Assembly (NCBI GenBank): GCA_964613485.1
Contig: CAZTHB010000036.1
Coordinates: 1 to 6,100 of the forward strand
Source: JADZGC01 sp964613485
GTDB taxonomy: Bacteria; Patescibacteriota; Saccharimonadia; CAILAD01; GCA-016700035
Length of the DNA stretch: 6,100 nucleotides
Reading direction: 5' to 3'
Shown here piece after piece: positions 1-5,292 of this stretch. A program made the translations under genes and the position numbers. Position 1 is the first letter of the stretch, and the number at the start of each line of letters is the position of its first letter. The notes beneath the pieces are model-generated. The model was not told the DNA's origin. It did no database searches and saw only the letters and a program-made list of their open reading frames with translations.

Positions 1-386
1 ACCACCTGCTTCTGTTGCTTGATCGCTTCTTCGGTAAATGTTGGCTCGAGTAGCCACTCATACGCGAGATCGATTATGTGCTCGATATATTCTTTTGCGC
101 CATAAAACTCGTACCAATTGCGATCCAGTGAAGTAAAGGCATTGTGATAGATACCGTATTTTTCTAGCTCGAAGCGAATCGTGCGCGGGTCTGGGAAGCG
201 CTTCGATCCCTCAAGCGCGAGATGCTCGAGCAGGTGCGGTAGCTCGTACTGAGATTTCTGCGCGAACCGATGCCCGCTATTTACATGAGTCTCGAGATGG
301 AATACAGGCGACCCCGGCACATGAATGACTGCGAGTCGGCCACCACACTTGAGTGCGAGTTCGTATGTTTCGTGTTTCATACACAC
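1..386 (-). CDS. M16-family zinc metallopeptidase, N-terminal part (runs off the left edge)
   Basis: The first ~126 residues of an M16 (pitrilysin/insulinase/processing-peptidase-like) zinc protease are present. The inverted zinc motif HxxEH is seen as HLLEH at residues 49-53 (numbered from the ATG at 380). It is followed by the family-typical 'G-x-x-x-N-A-F-T-S' segment around residues 76-84 (GIYHNAFTS). The third zinc ligand, a Glu about 75 residues further on, would lie outside the window. M16 enzymes degrade peptides or process precursors; the substrate here is unknown. No signal peptide is visible, so the protein is probably cytoplasmic. Start choice: the AGGAG at 398-394 is 13 nt from ATG 380 but an ideal 7 nt from an in-frame GTG at 386-384, so GTG is preferred; the difference is two residues. 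The gene follows the terminator at 411-440 and is probably transcribed separately from the zinc-finger genes, although I see no clear promoter. Confidence 0.9.
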   Translation of the reverse strand, partial: MCMKHETYELALKCGGRLAVIHVPGSPVFHLETHVNSGHRFAQKSQYELPHLLEHLALEGSKRFPDPRTIRFELEKYGIYHNAFTSLDRNWYEFYGAKEYIEHIIDLAYEWLLEPTFTEEAIKQQKQV

Positions 387-410
387 TAGCCTACTCCTGG
401 TAGCTTCAAT

Positions 411-440
411 AAGAAAGCCCCAAGCTAAGTAGCTCGGGGC
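411..440 (-). terminator. Intrinsic terminator of the zinc-finger operon, overlapping its stop codon
   Basis: Read on the minus strand, GCCCCgAGCT-ACTT-AGCTtGGGGC forms a stem of about 10 bp with a tetraloop and one G/T position, followed by TTTCTT. The plus strand lacks a T tract, so it works for minus-strand transcripts only. The TAG stop of the second zinc-finger gene (427-425) lies in the loop/right arm, so the last five or six codons form the left arm of the hairpin. Confidence 0.85.
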
Positions 441-820
441 GAGGAAGCATCCGAAGAAGCAAATTCATGAAGGACAGCCGTAGTCGAATTCGCCCACAGC
501 ATAACGCAGTCATGGCCACAGAAATACAGATCGTGATAGCGACGGCGCACTTGTTTGCCGTCCGGATCTGCAGCGCCCACCAAGGTGAATGCTTTGGTGT
601 GCAGATACGGGGCAGAAGCGAGAATTGACTCATTATGCCCCGCACAAGGGTTGGGCGGCGGCGAACACATGCGCTGATGAGTCTTGAGACCACCACCAGC
701 CACAAAAGCTCGTCCACATGACGAGCACAGTACGTGCGGCTTCTGGCTGTGCCTATGGCGCAACCCCTCGAGCGAAAAGGTACGATCACAGTGTTCGACA
801 GTACAATGAAATACGCTCAT
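425..820 (-). CDS. Small zinc-finger protein (C2H2 + C2HC pair, C-terminal zinc-ligand domain)
   Basis: A 131-aa protein and a shorter relative of the gene just upstream. Finger A is C6-x4-C11-x12-H24-x4-H29 with Phe15. After exactly two residues comes finger B, C32-x2-C35-x12-H48-x3-C52, with the classic Phe39 and Leu45 core positions. A C-terminal domain offers four more likely ligands, C59-x2-H62 and C101-x3-C105, the latter in a FC-GHD-C-VMLWA context like treble-clef/FCS-type sites. The family is not one I can name; nucleic-acid binding is the likely but unproven role of the fingers. Start: an upstream TTG at 871 would add 17 residues, but ATG 820 overlaps the TGA of the upstream gene (TGATG), gives the same MS-x3/5-C opening as the paralogue and implies translational coupling. 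No separate Shine-Dalgarno sequence is seen. The stop lies inside the operon terminator. Confidence 0.85.
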   Translation of the reverse strand: MSVFHCTVEHCDRTFSLEGLRHRHSQKPHVLCSSCGRAFVAGGGLKTHQRMCSPPPNPCAGHNESILASAPYLHTKAFTLVGAADPDGKQVRRRYHDLYFCGHDCVMLWANSTTAVLHEFASSDASSPRAT

Positions 821-1644
821 CAGTTGCTGGCAACCCGCCGCTGTATTTCCATCTGCAGCAAGGTGCGCCAATGATTGTACTCATCTTGAGTAATTGGCCT
901 GATGAGGCCATCAAACTCCTTGACTAGCTTGCCGGAAGTAAGTCCCGACCTGCCGTCTGCCAGCTTCTCGATGAGCTCATGAAGCGGAACCCATACCGAC
1001 GTACCGGCTCGAGTATCTTCGAGCTGGTACAGTCGAGCCTGGAAGCTCCACTGGCCAAACACATTCGCGATGAGCTCATTCTCCTGCGCCCACTTCACGA
1101 GGCACGCCGGACTATGCAGCACGACATCCTCGATCCTCGTCGGATCCAGTTTGCGCACAGGTACGTAGCTCGCAGGCATACAAGAATCAAGCTGTACGCT
1201 GATAGTCAGGTAGTGTTCGCCTTCGCCGATTGGCTGATCGCAACCCTTGCACACTAGTTGGCTGAGCGTGCCATCTCTCTCTGCTGCCTGATCGGACAGC
1301 CAGCGAGCACATCGCACCTGGTGCTTGCGCAGAGAAGCAATTGTGAACTCAGAGCCGCAGGTGCAAGTCTGGTGCAGCTCAGCCTCATGCGTAGCAAGCC
1401 TGGCATGTTCGCCGGCGCTGAAAATAGTCGTACAGCCCCGATGCGAGCAGCAGAGCTTACCGCGACTCTCGGGGTTGTGTGCGCACTTATTGACGTGCAG
1501 ACCGAGCCCGGTCAAGACAAATGTCTGACCACAGCCATGTGGACAAGGCTTGTGCTCCTGCTTGGCGTGGGCGTCGCGATCCCCTGCGGTTTCGAACCGA
1601 CTGGGGCATCCAGCCCGAGTGCAGCCATAATCATCCTTCGACAT
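820..1644 (-). CDS. Four-finger C2H2/C2HC zinc-finger protein with C-terminal zinc-ligand domain
   Basis: A 274-aa protein with two consecutive copies of a two-finger module. Finger 1 is C8-x4-C13-x12-H26-x4-H31; finger 2 is C34-x3-C38-x11-H50-x3-C54; finger 3 is C66-x4-C71-x14-H86-x4-H91; finger 4 is C94-x-C96-x11-H108-x3-C112. Each has the conserved Phe four residues after the second Cys (F17, F42, F75, F100). Linkers within a pair are exactly two residues, far shorter than the TGEKP linker of eukaryotic arrays. A second domain has C132-x2-C135 and H177-x3-C181 (LHSPACLVKWA), homologous in layout to the downstream protein. Residues ~187-274 are unrecognised. Known bacterial C2H2 proteins of the Ros/MucR type have one finger with a shorter x9 spacing, so this is a different family. 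A GGAGG lies 4 nt before ATG 1644. First gene of a two-gene operon; DNA or RNA binding is inferred, the target unknown. Confidence 0.88.
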   Translation of the reverse strand: MSKDDYGCTRAGCPSRFETAGDRDAHAKQEHKPCPHGCGQTFVLTGLGLHVNKCAHNPESRGKLCCSHRGCTTIFSAGEHARLATHEAELHQTCTCGSEFTIASLRKHQVRCARWLSDQAAERDGTLSQLVCKGCDQPIGEGEHYLTISVQLDSCMPASYVPVRKLDPTRIEDVVLHSPACLVKWAQENELIANVFGQWSFQARLYQLEDTRAGTSVWVPLHELIEKLADGRSGLTSGKLVKEFDGLIRPITQDEYNHWRTLLQMEIQRRVASN

Positions 1645-1679
1645 GTATCCTCCATGTCAATAGTAGGTACGGACGTATT

Positions 1680-1708
1680 ACTATAACATCTAGATATATT
1701 TTTTACAA
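1680..1708 (-). promoter_or_regulatory. Promoter of the zinc-finger operon
   Basis: On the minus strand TTGTAA (1708-1703) is followed by a 17-bp spacer and TATAGT (1685-1680). A TG one base upstream of the -10 box makes it an extended -10. The predicted start near 1673 gives a leader of about 30 nt carrying GGAGG at 1653-1649. The -35 box overlaps the TAA stop of the upstream Gre-factor gene. Confidence 0.55.
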
Positions 1709-2185
1709 GGATTTTACTTCGAGAACTGTAAGCTTCATCGAGCGGTTACCAACTACCCCTTCACGCGTCTCACCTACCCTAGCGCCGAGAAGTAGTTGCC
1801 CTATTGGCGCGTGGACACTCGCCCATTCCCCATCCATCAGCCACGCCCCATCTCCAGCCAGCTTTATCTCGTGCTTTTGACCGCTGTCTTCATCGAGATA
1901 TACTACACCACTCCCGATTTGCACTACTTCTAGGTTTTTTAGAGACTCTACAACTTCGGCGTGACGAAGGAGTGTGAGCAGCTTGCCGAGTCCCACCTGA
2001 GCCAAGTTCTTTTTGTCTTTTGCTGCATCGAAAGCCGCATTATCATGATAGGTTTCGGCACCATTATGAGTCGCGTCGGCCAGCTCTTCGGTTGCGATAG
2101 CATCTTCCGCACGCAAAGCAGAAATGCGCGCTTCTATCGCATCTCGTTCTGCTGTACTGATTTTCGGCTTTTGTGCTAACTGCAT
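1703..2185 (-). CDS. greA: GreA/GreB-family transcription elongation factor with divergent tip
   Basis: A 160-aa protein, the normal GreA length. Residues ~8-80 form the N-terminal coiled-coil that enters the RNA polymerase secondary channel. Residues ~87-160 are the FKBP-like C-terminal domain, recognisable by VQIGSGV, the D-x-x-SG turn and the VHAPIGQLLLGARVGE block (124-139). Gre factors stimulate transcript cleavage in backtracked polymerase. In E. coli GreA the tip acids are D41 and E44 (GDLKENAEY). The aligned stretch here is ETYHDNAAF (44-52), with T45 at the D41 position and D48 for E44, so cleavage activity may be altered. This may mark a Gre subfamily rather than a mutation. The gene lies 46 bp after hisS on the same strand with its own promoter. 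There is no Shine-Dalgarno sequence; the -10 box ends 8 nt before the ATG, suggesting a leaderless or nearly leaderless mRNA. Confidence 0.9.
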   Translation of the reverse strand: MQLAQKPKISTAERDAIEARISALRAEDAIATEELADATHNGAETYHDNAAFDAAKDKKNLAQVGLGKLLTLLRHAEVVESLKNLEVVQIGSGVVYLDEDSGQKHEIKLAGDGAWLMDGEWASVHAPIGQLLLGARVGETREGVVGNRSMKLTVLEVKSL

Positions 2186-2193
2186 AGACTAAC

Positions 2194-2224
2194 ATTGTAG
2201 CATGCTTTTTTGTTCAACTGTCAA
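2194..2224 (-). promoter_or_regulatory. Promoter of the Gre-factor gene (extended -10)
   Basis: Minus strand: a perfect TTGACA (2224-2219), a 19-bp spacer, then TG-C-TACAAT with the hexamer at 2199-2194. The long spacer is offset by the extended -10 TG. The ATG begins 9 nt after the -10 box, so transcription should start at or 1-2 nt before the start codon. The -35 box sits 8 bp after the hisS stop; no terminator separates the genes. Confidence 0.6.
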
Positions 2225-2231
2225 AGATTTT

Positions 2232-3569
2232 TTACAGTTTGGTGAGATTTTTGATAAATTGCACCAACTCTGCCCGCGCTACATCAGTCTGCTTACCAGT
2301 TCGCAGATTCTTCACTGCGACTTTATTTGCAGCAAGCTCTTGCTCACCGATGATACACACCAGTGGGATGCCCAGCTTGTCGGCTCGTGCAAATACTTTC
2401 GCAGGCTTTGACTCTGTCAGTGCGAGCTCTGCAACACATCCGTGATCACGTAACTGTTGCGCAACACCACCCGCCATCTCCCAAGCTGATTCATCGAGTG
2501 CGAGTACTATCGCACCACTTGTCGTCTGTCGTGTTAAATCAACCTTACCGGCCGACAGTAATCCGTCAAATAATCGTGTCAAACCAATGGAAATACCAAC
2601 CCCTGGCAATGAGCGATCACTATAATAAGAAGCAAGATCATCGAATCTTCCGCCAGAACATACGCTCCCAAGCTCAGGCATTTCAGTCAGTACCGTCTCA
2701 AATACGGTTGCAGTGTAATAGTCGAGACCACGTGCCTTTGAACAGTCAATTTCAATTTCAGATTCTTGTGCGCCAGCTGCCCGAGCTGCATCAAGTGCCC
2801 GCTCTAGCTCCTCAATCCCTCGGACAAACGTGGCATTTTGTATCTGCTTATCTCGCAATACGCCTAACACCTCATCAACTGGTCCACGTAAATGCGTGAG
2901 CTCGAGCAGTTGCTCGGCAGACTCAGGTGTCAAACTTAGCTTCACGAGACCCTTTACTACTTCCTCTGAGCCGATCTTCTCAAGCTTGTCGATCAAGCGT
3001 AAGATTTCGACGCTTTTGTCCTGCAGGCCGAGCGCTTCATATGCGCCAGTAAGTAACTTGCGATTGTTTACCTTAATAACGAAGGGTCCGATATCCAGCG
3101 AACGGATCGTGGCTGCAGCTAGTGCGATTAACTCTCCGTCGACCGCGACATCCGTCTCGCCCACTACATCAGCATCACATTGATAAAATTCGCGGGCCCG
3201 GCCTTTTTGTGCCCTCTCAGCGCGCCACACTTTCTGGATCTGTGAACGACGAAATGGAAATGCGAGATCATTCTGGCGCTCAGCCACATACCGAGCGAGA
3301 GGAACTGTCAGATCGTAGTGCATCACGTAGTCCTTACTGCCTTTGCCAAAACGAAAGACTTCCTTCTCTGTGTCGCCGCCACCCTTCGCAAGTAGTACTT
3401 CAGCGAGCTCGAGTGCCGGAGTCTCGATCGGCGTGAAACCAGCCGACTCATAACTCGTGCGTATCACCCCAAGCAAACGATTAAACTCTAGCTGCTCAGC
3501 AGGCAAATATTCTGGGAACCCACTGGGGCGTCGGGGTGAGACGCGGTTCTTTTTCTCGATCTTAGTCAT
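2232..3569 (-). CDS. hisS: Histidyl-tRNA synthetase
   Basis: A 445-aa class II aminoacyl-tRNA synthetase that charges tRNA-His in the cytoplasm. Visible signatures are the YDLTVPLARY block (85-94), motif 2 with RAERAQKGRAREFYQCDAD (116-134), the HisRS-specific RGLDYYT (280-286) whose Arg is catalytic, GGRFDDL (306-312), and motif 3 GVGISIGLTRLF (323-334). The C-terminal anticodon-binding domain covers about 354-445. The region ~195-265 is the insertion domain. Length is usual for bacterial HisRS. The N-terminal ~10 residues before PRRPSGFPEYLP form a short basic extension. Residue 84 is His where Arg or Glu is common in HisRS; I attach no meaning to it. There is no Shine-Dalgarno sequence before ATG 3569; the promoter -10 ends only 6 nt upstream, so the mRNA is probably leaderless. 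No terminator is visible, so some read-through into the Gre-factor gene is likely. Confidence 0.97.
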   Translation of the reverse strand: MTKIEKKNRVSPRRPSGFPEYLPAEQLEFNRLLGVIRTSYESAGFTPIETPALELAEVLLAKGGGDTEKEVFRFGKGSKDYVMHYDLTVPLARYVAERQNDLAFPFRRSQIQKVWRAERAQKGRAREFYQCDADVVGETDVAVDGELIALAAATIRSLDIGPFVIKVNNRKLLTGAYEALGLQDKSVEILRLIDKLEKIGSEEVVKGLVKLSLTPESAEQLLELTHLRGPVDEVLGVLRDKQIQNATFVRGIEELERALDAARAAGAQESEIEIDCSKARGLDYYTATVFETVLTEMPELGSVCSGGRFDDLASYYSDRSLPGVGISIGLTRLFDGLLSAGKVDLTRQTTSGAIVLALDESAWEMAGGVAQQLRDHGCVAELALTESKPAKVFARADKLGIPLVCIIGEQELAANKVAVKNLRTGKQTDVARAELVQFIKNLTKL

Positions 3570-3575
3570 GGCTTT

Positions 3576-3604
3576 ATTATGGATGGTTTTACTGTATCTG
3601 GCAA
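3576..3604 (-). promoter_or_regulatory. hisS promoter, positioned for a leaderless mRNA
   Basis: Minus strand: TTGCCA (3604-3599, five of six matches to TTGACA), a 17-bp spacer, CATAAT (3581-3576, five of six matches to TATAAT), then six bases and the hisS ATG. The expected start point coincides with the A of the AUG. It overlaps the divergent plus-strand promoter. Confidence 0.65.
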
Positions 3605-3616
3605 AACATTTATAAC
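3588..3616 (+). promoter_or_regulatory. Candidate divergent promoter of the secreted glycosidase-like gene
   Basis: TTTACT (3588-3593, four of six), a 17-bp spacer, TATAAC (3611-3616, five of six). Predicted start near 3623, about 6 nt before ATG 3629. The hisS -35 box lies inside its spacer, so polymerase could occupy only one of the two promoters at a time. Confidence 0.45.
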
Positions 3617-3628
3617 TTGTGCGGAATA

Positions 3629-4711
3629 ATGATGAAGCACATAATCACAAGTATTATGACAAATGTCGCCCCGCAATCATTCCAAAAAGTCTCAATCAAA
3701 GGCAAGCGGAACGCAATGCTCGTCAGTCTCGTGATCGCAATGACAGGGGCAATTATGCTCTTTCGTAGCTTTGCTGCCACCACAACCGAGCCGACTCACG
3801 GTCTCATGATTCAAGTCTCATCCTTAAGCCCAACAATCTCAACGAACACTCTCAGGGCATACCTGGAAGATGTACGGACAAAACATCGCACGCTCAGTCC
3901 GCCTGACAAGAACGGCAACCGTACACAAGGAGCCAACTATATCGACACACTTGTACTGCAAGATATAGCGGATAAAGACGGTAATTTATATACGAATTAC
4001 CTAGATATTATCGCTCCCTACTTGCCCGGCGGGAGTACTCCAGCTTTCGACAAGGTCTATGTCGGAACAGTAGATTTGAGCTGGACAAGCTCGGGTTCAA
4101 AATATATCGAAGGCATTAAGGATGCAAACTTCAGATCAAAGAACATCACGACATCTACTACCGCCGCAAAAGCTTTTAAGGCGCGCTATCCTAGCACGAA
4201 GATCGACTGGTACATAACCTACGAGGCAAATGCAGCCAGCTTCTGGGACGCCAGTATAGAAACAGCCTATCTCAGCTACATCAATCAACTTACAACCAGC
4301 CTTAATGGCGTGGCGAGTGGCAAGCAATTCATGTGGTCTCCAGCTTTTTGGCAAAAGTACTCTGATATGCAGTCAGTATATGGTGGCAGCCTCAAGCAAA
4401 ACTACACCGACTTCTTTAGCAAGCTTACAACCCCAATACTATTCAACTTCCAGGATTTTGTCGGGCAGTCGAAAGGCGCGTCTACAAAAGATGATGCAAT
4501 TGCATGGGCAAACTTCATGAAAACAAATTGGGGCTCAAAAACAAAGGTGTCAATAAATACAGAACAATTCACCATAGATGGATCAGGGGCGATCATCCCA
4601 GGCGATAGTATTGAGCTCCCGGCCCGCATGAGCTATTACAAGTCCAAAGGCCACGCGCTCGGTCCTGCGTGGGAAATCAGATACTGGCATAAAAGGCTCT
4701 ATGGTAATTAA
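3629..4711 (+). CDS. Membrane-anchored or secreted TIM-barrel glycosidase-like protein (DUF4434-like)
   Basis: A 360-aa protein. Residues 20-28 are basic (KVSIKGKRN), residues 29-46 form a hydrophobic segment, and SFA-A at 47-50 could be a signal-peptidase site, so the rest is outside the membrane as an anchored or released domain. The body (55-360) shows beta-strand/helix alternation with short acidic or aromatic strand ends: VYVGTVDLSW (143-152), WYITYEAN (194-201), FMWSPAFW (234-241), FNFQDFVGQ (272-280) and VSINTEQF (307-314). The 'SP-x-F' and 'QD-x-VG' strands resemble DUF4434/glycoside-hydrolase-like TIM barrels; E199, D276 and E312 are candidate catalytic acids. Substrate unknown; acting on a host or environmental polysaccharide is inference. 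Start: TTG 3617 is possible but lies before the likely transcription start, so ATG 3629 (or 3632) is chosen; only a weak GGA precedes it. Confidence 0.8.
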   Translation: MMKHIITSIMTNVAPQSFQKVSIKGKRNAMLVSLVIAMTGAIMLFRSFAATTTEPTHGLMIQVSSLSPTISTNTLRAYLEDVRTKHRTLSPPDKNGNRTQGANYIDTLVLQDIADKDGNLYTNYLDIIAPYLPGGSTPAFDKVYVGTVDLSWTSSGSKYIEGIKDANFRSKNITTSTTAAKAFKARYPSTKIDWYITYEANAASFWDASIETAYLSYINQLTTSLNGVASGKQFMWSPAFWQKYSDMQSVYGGSLKQNYTDFFSKLTTPILFNFQDFVGQSKGASTKDDAIAWANFMKTNWGSKTKVSINTEQFTIDGSGAIIPGDSIELPARMSYYKSKGHALGPAWEIRYWHKRLYGN

Positions 4712-4746
4712 GCCCACCTAGATATACCGAGTAGTGTTTGTTCTGG

Positions 4747-4785
4747 CAAAGAAAATGTCTCGACCACCGAAGCAGTCGAGACATT
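4747..4785 (-). terminator. Strong intrinsic terminator with UUCG-type loop
   Basis: The arms AATGTCTCGAC and GTCGAGACATT are perfect 11-bp inverted repeats (4754-4764 and 4775-4785). On the minus strand the intervening TGCTTCGGTG adds three more (partly wobble) pairs closed by a C(UUCG)G tetraloop, and the stem runs into TTTTCTTT. It ends the minus-strand operon of small basic proteins. It also lies 43 bp after the plus-strand glycosidase-like gene, but the plus side has no T tract, so any stopping or stabilising role there would be weaker. Confidence 0.85.
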
Positions 4786-4829
4786 AAGTGCGCCTGGGCG
4801 CTGAGCATATGGCCATGTAGCCTCCAGGA
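4786..4829 (-). other. 3' untranslated stretch of the basic-protein operon
   Basis: Between the 48-aa gene and its terminator. It holds a GCGCC-TG-GGCGC palindrome (near 4790-4801) and a CCTGG/CCAGG inverted pair, so extra RNA structure is possible. No coding signal seen. Confidence 0.3.
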
Positions 4830-4976
4830 CTAGTCAGATGTTGGGCGCGAGCCGCGTGGCGACAGTCTGATCTTCTTCGCCTTGTACTGATGGCTCTTGG
4901 CGGCACTGCCATGAGCACGCTTCTTGTGCGTTCCTCTGCGCGACTTGCCGCTCACGTTTCCATCACGGCGTGGCAT
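4830..4976 (-). CDS. 48-aa highly basic protein of unknown function
   Basis: A small ORF beginning MPRRDGNVSGKSRRGTHKKR and ending in a TAG stop at 4832-4830. It is rich in Lys, Arg, Ser and Gly, with about a third basic residues, and has no Cys or membrane segment. Support for translation is strong: AAAGGAG (4988-4982) lies 5 nt before ATG, and the gene starts one base after the TAA of the 73-aa gene (TAA-C-ATG), so the two are almost certainly co-translated. The sequence looks disordered and nucleic-acid-binding, in the style of small ribosome-associated or chromatin-compacting proteins. A weak likeness to the tiny ribosomal protein Thx (GK-x-RRGT) was noticed but is too short to trust. A strong terminator follows 44 bp downstream. 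Confidence 0.75.
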   Translation of the reverse strand: MPRRDGNVSGKSRRGTHKKRAHGSAAKSHQYKAKKIRLSPRGSRPTSD

Positions 4977-4977
4977 G

Positions 4978-5199
4978 TTAGCTCCTTTCAGCTGAACCCA
5001 TGAGATCGGGTCTGGTCAATTGGGCATCGAATACGTCCGCTTCATGAGCGAGACGCCGTCTGGCAGATGCTTCGAGCTGATCCTCGCTAGCCTCACGAAG
5101 CTTCGCGGCAGTGCGCCGGTCGTTTGCAGTCCTTTGCCTGCCAGAACGAGCGCTACCCCTACTACTCTTGCTACTCACTCTCCTGCTCCCCTGACTCAT
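4978..5199 (-). CDS. 73-aa Ser/Arg-rich basic protein of unknown function
   Basis: The first 30 or so residues are almost purely Ser, Arg, Gly and Lys (SRRVSSKSSRGSARSGRQR), and residues ~31-60 look helical and amphipathic with mixed charge (TAAKLREASEDQLEASARRR). Fourteen of 73 residues are Arg and twelve are Ser. No known family is recognised; a disordered basic tail plus a helix suggests RNA or DNA binding, which is inference. GGAG (5208-5205) lies 5 nt before ATG 5199. The Shine-Dalgarno of the following 48-aa gene lies inside the last codons of this one. A plus-strand ORF covers the same bases, but it has no ribosome binding site, whereas this one has both a Shine-Dalgarno and tight coupling to a second gene. 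Confidence 0.7.
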   Translation of the reverse strand: MSQGSRRVSSKSSRGSARSGRQRTANDRRTAAKLREASEDQLEASARRRLAHEADVFDAQLTRPDLMGSAERS

Positions 5200-5233
5200 T
5201 TGGTCTCCACAGGCTAGGTACGGGTAAATACGA

Positions 5234-5242
5234 TATATATCA
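5234..5242 (-). promoter_or_regulatory. Possible extended -10 box for the small basic-protein operon
   Basis: Minus strand TG-A-TATATA, about 35 bp before ATG 5199, would give a leader of about 27 nt including GGAG. No convincing -35 hexamer is seen at the right distance, so this is tentative. Confidence 0.3.
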
Positions 5243-5256
5243 AAACATACAATGAT

Positions 5257-5276
5257 TCATTACGCAATAGTAATGA
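5257..5276. promoter_or_regulatory. 20-bp dyad, possible operator between divergent transcription units
   Basis: TCATTAC-GCAATA-GTAATGA: perfect 7-bp arms around a 6-bp centre. It sits at the -35 position of the plus-strand TATAAT box at 5293 and upstream of the minus-strand basic-protein operon. The size and symmetry suit a dimeric helix-turn-helix repressor. Confidence 0.4.
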
Positions 5277-5292
5277 CAGATTGTTTAGGGTG

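Noticed and set aside
820..825. Recoded TGA (Gly code of Gracilibacteria/Absconditabacteria)
   Set aside because: The first zinc-finger gene ends in two in-frame TGA codons right where the next gene starts, and the alpha-CTD gene ends at TGA exactly at the end of the domain, so TGA is a stop.
821..871. TTG-started extension of the second zinc-finger gene
   Set aside because: It would overlap the upstream gene by 52 bases, has no ribosome binding site, and the ATG at 820 sits in a TGATG coupling site and matches the start of the paralogue.
2363..2899. 178-codon plus-strand ORF (and other plus-strand ORFs between 700 and 3440)
   Set aside because: Antisense to hisS, the Gre factor or the zinc-finger genes, without ribosome binding sites or recognisable protein features.
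45..3413. Seven CTCGAG hexamers (45, 225, 291, 767, 1008, 2901, 3408), more than expected by chance
   Set aside because: At the sites whose reading frame I checked (in the M16 gene and hisS) they read as the codon pair CTC-GAG (Leu-Glu) and reflect codon preference, not a repeat element.
3617..3628. TTG start four codons upstream of the glycosidase-like gene
   Set aside because: It lies at or before the predicted transcription start and directly abuts the -10 box; ATG 3629 or 3632 is better placed.
4830..4976. Assignment of the 48-aa protein to ribosomal protein Thx
   Set aside because: Only a short basic GK-x-RRGT stretch is shared and the length differs; composition alone can explain it.
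5020..5217. 65-codon plus-strand ORF opposite the 73-aa basic protein gene
   Set aside because: No Shine-Dalgarno sequence; the minus strand has one and is coupled to a second gene and a terminator.
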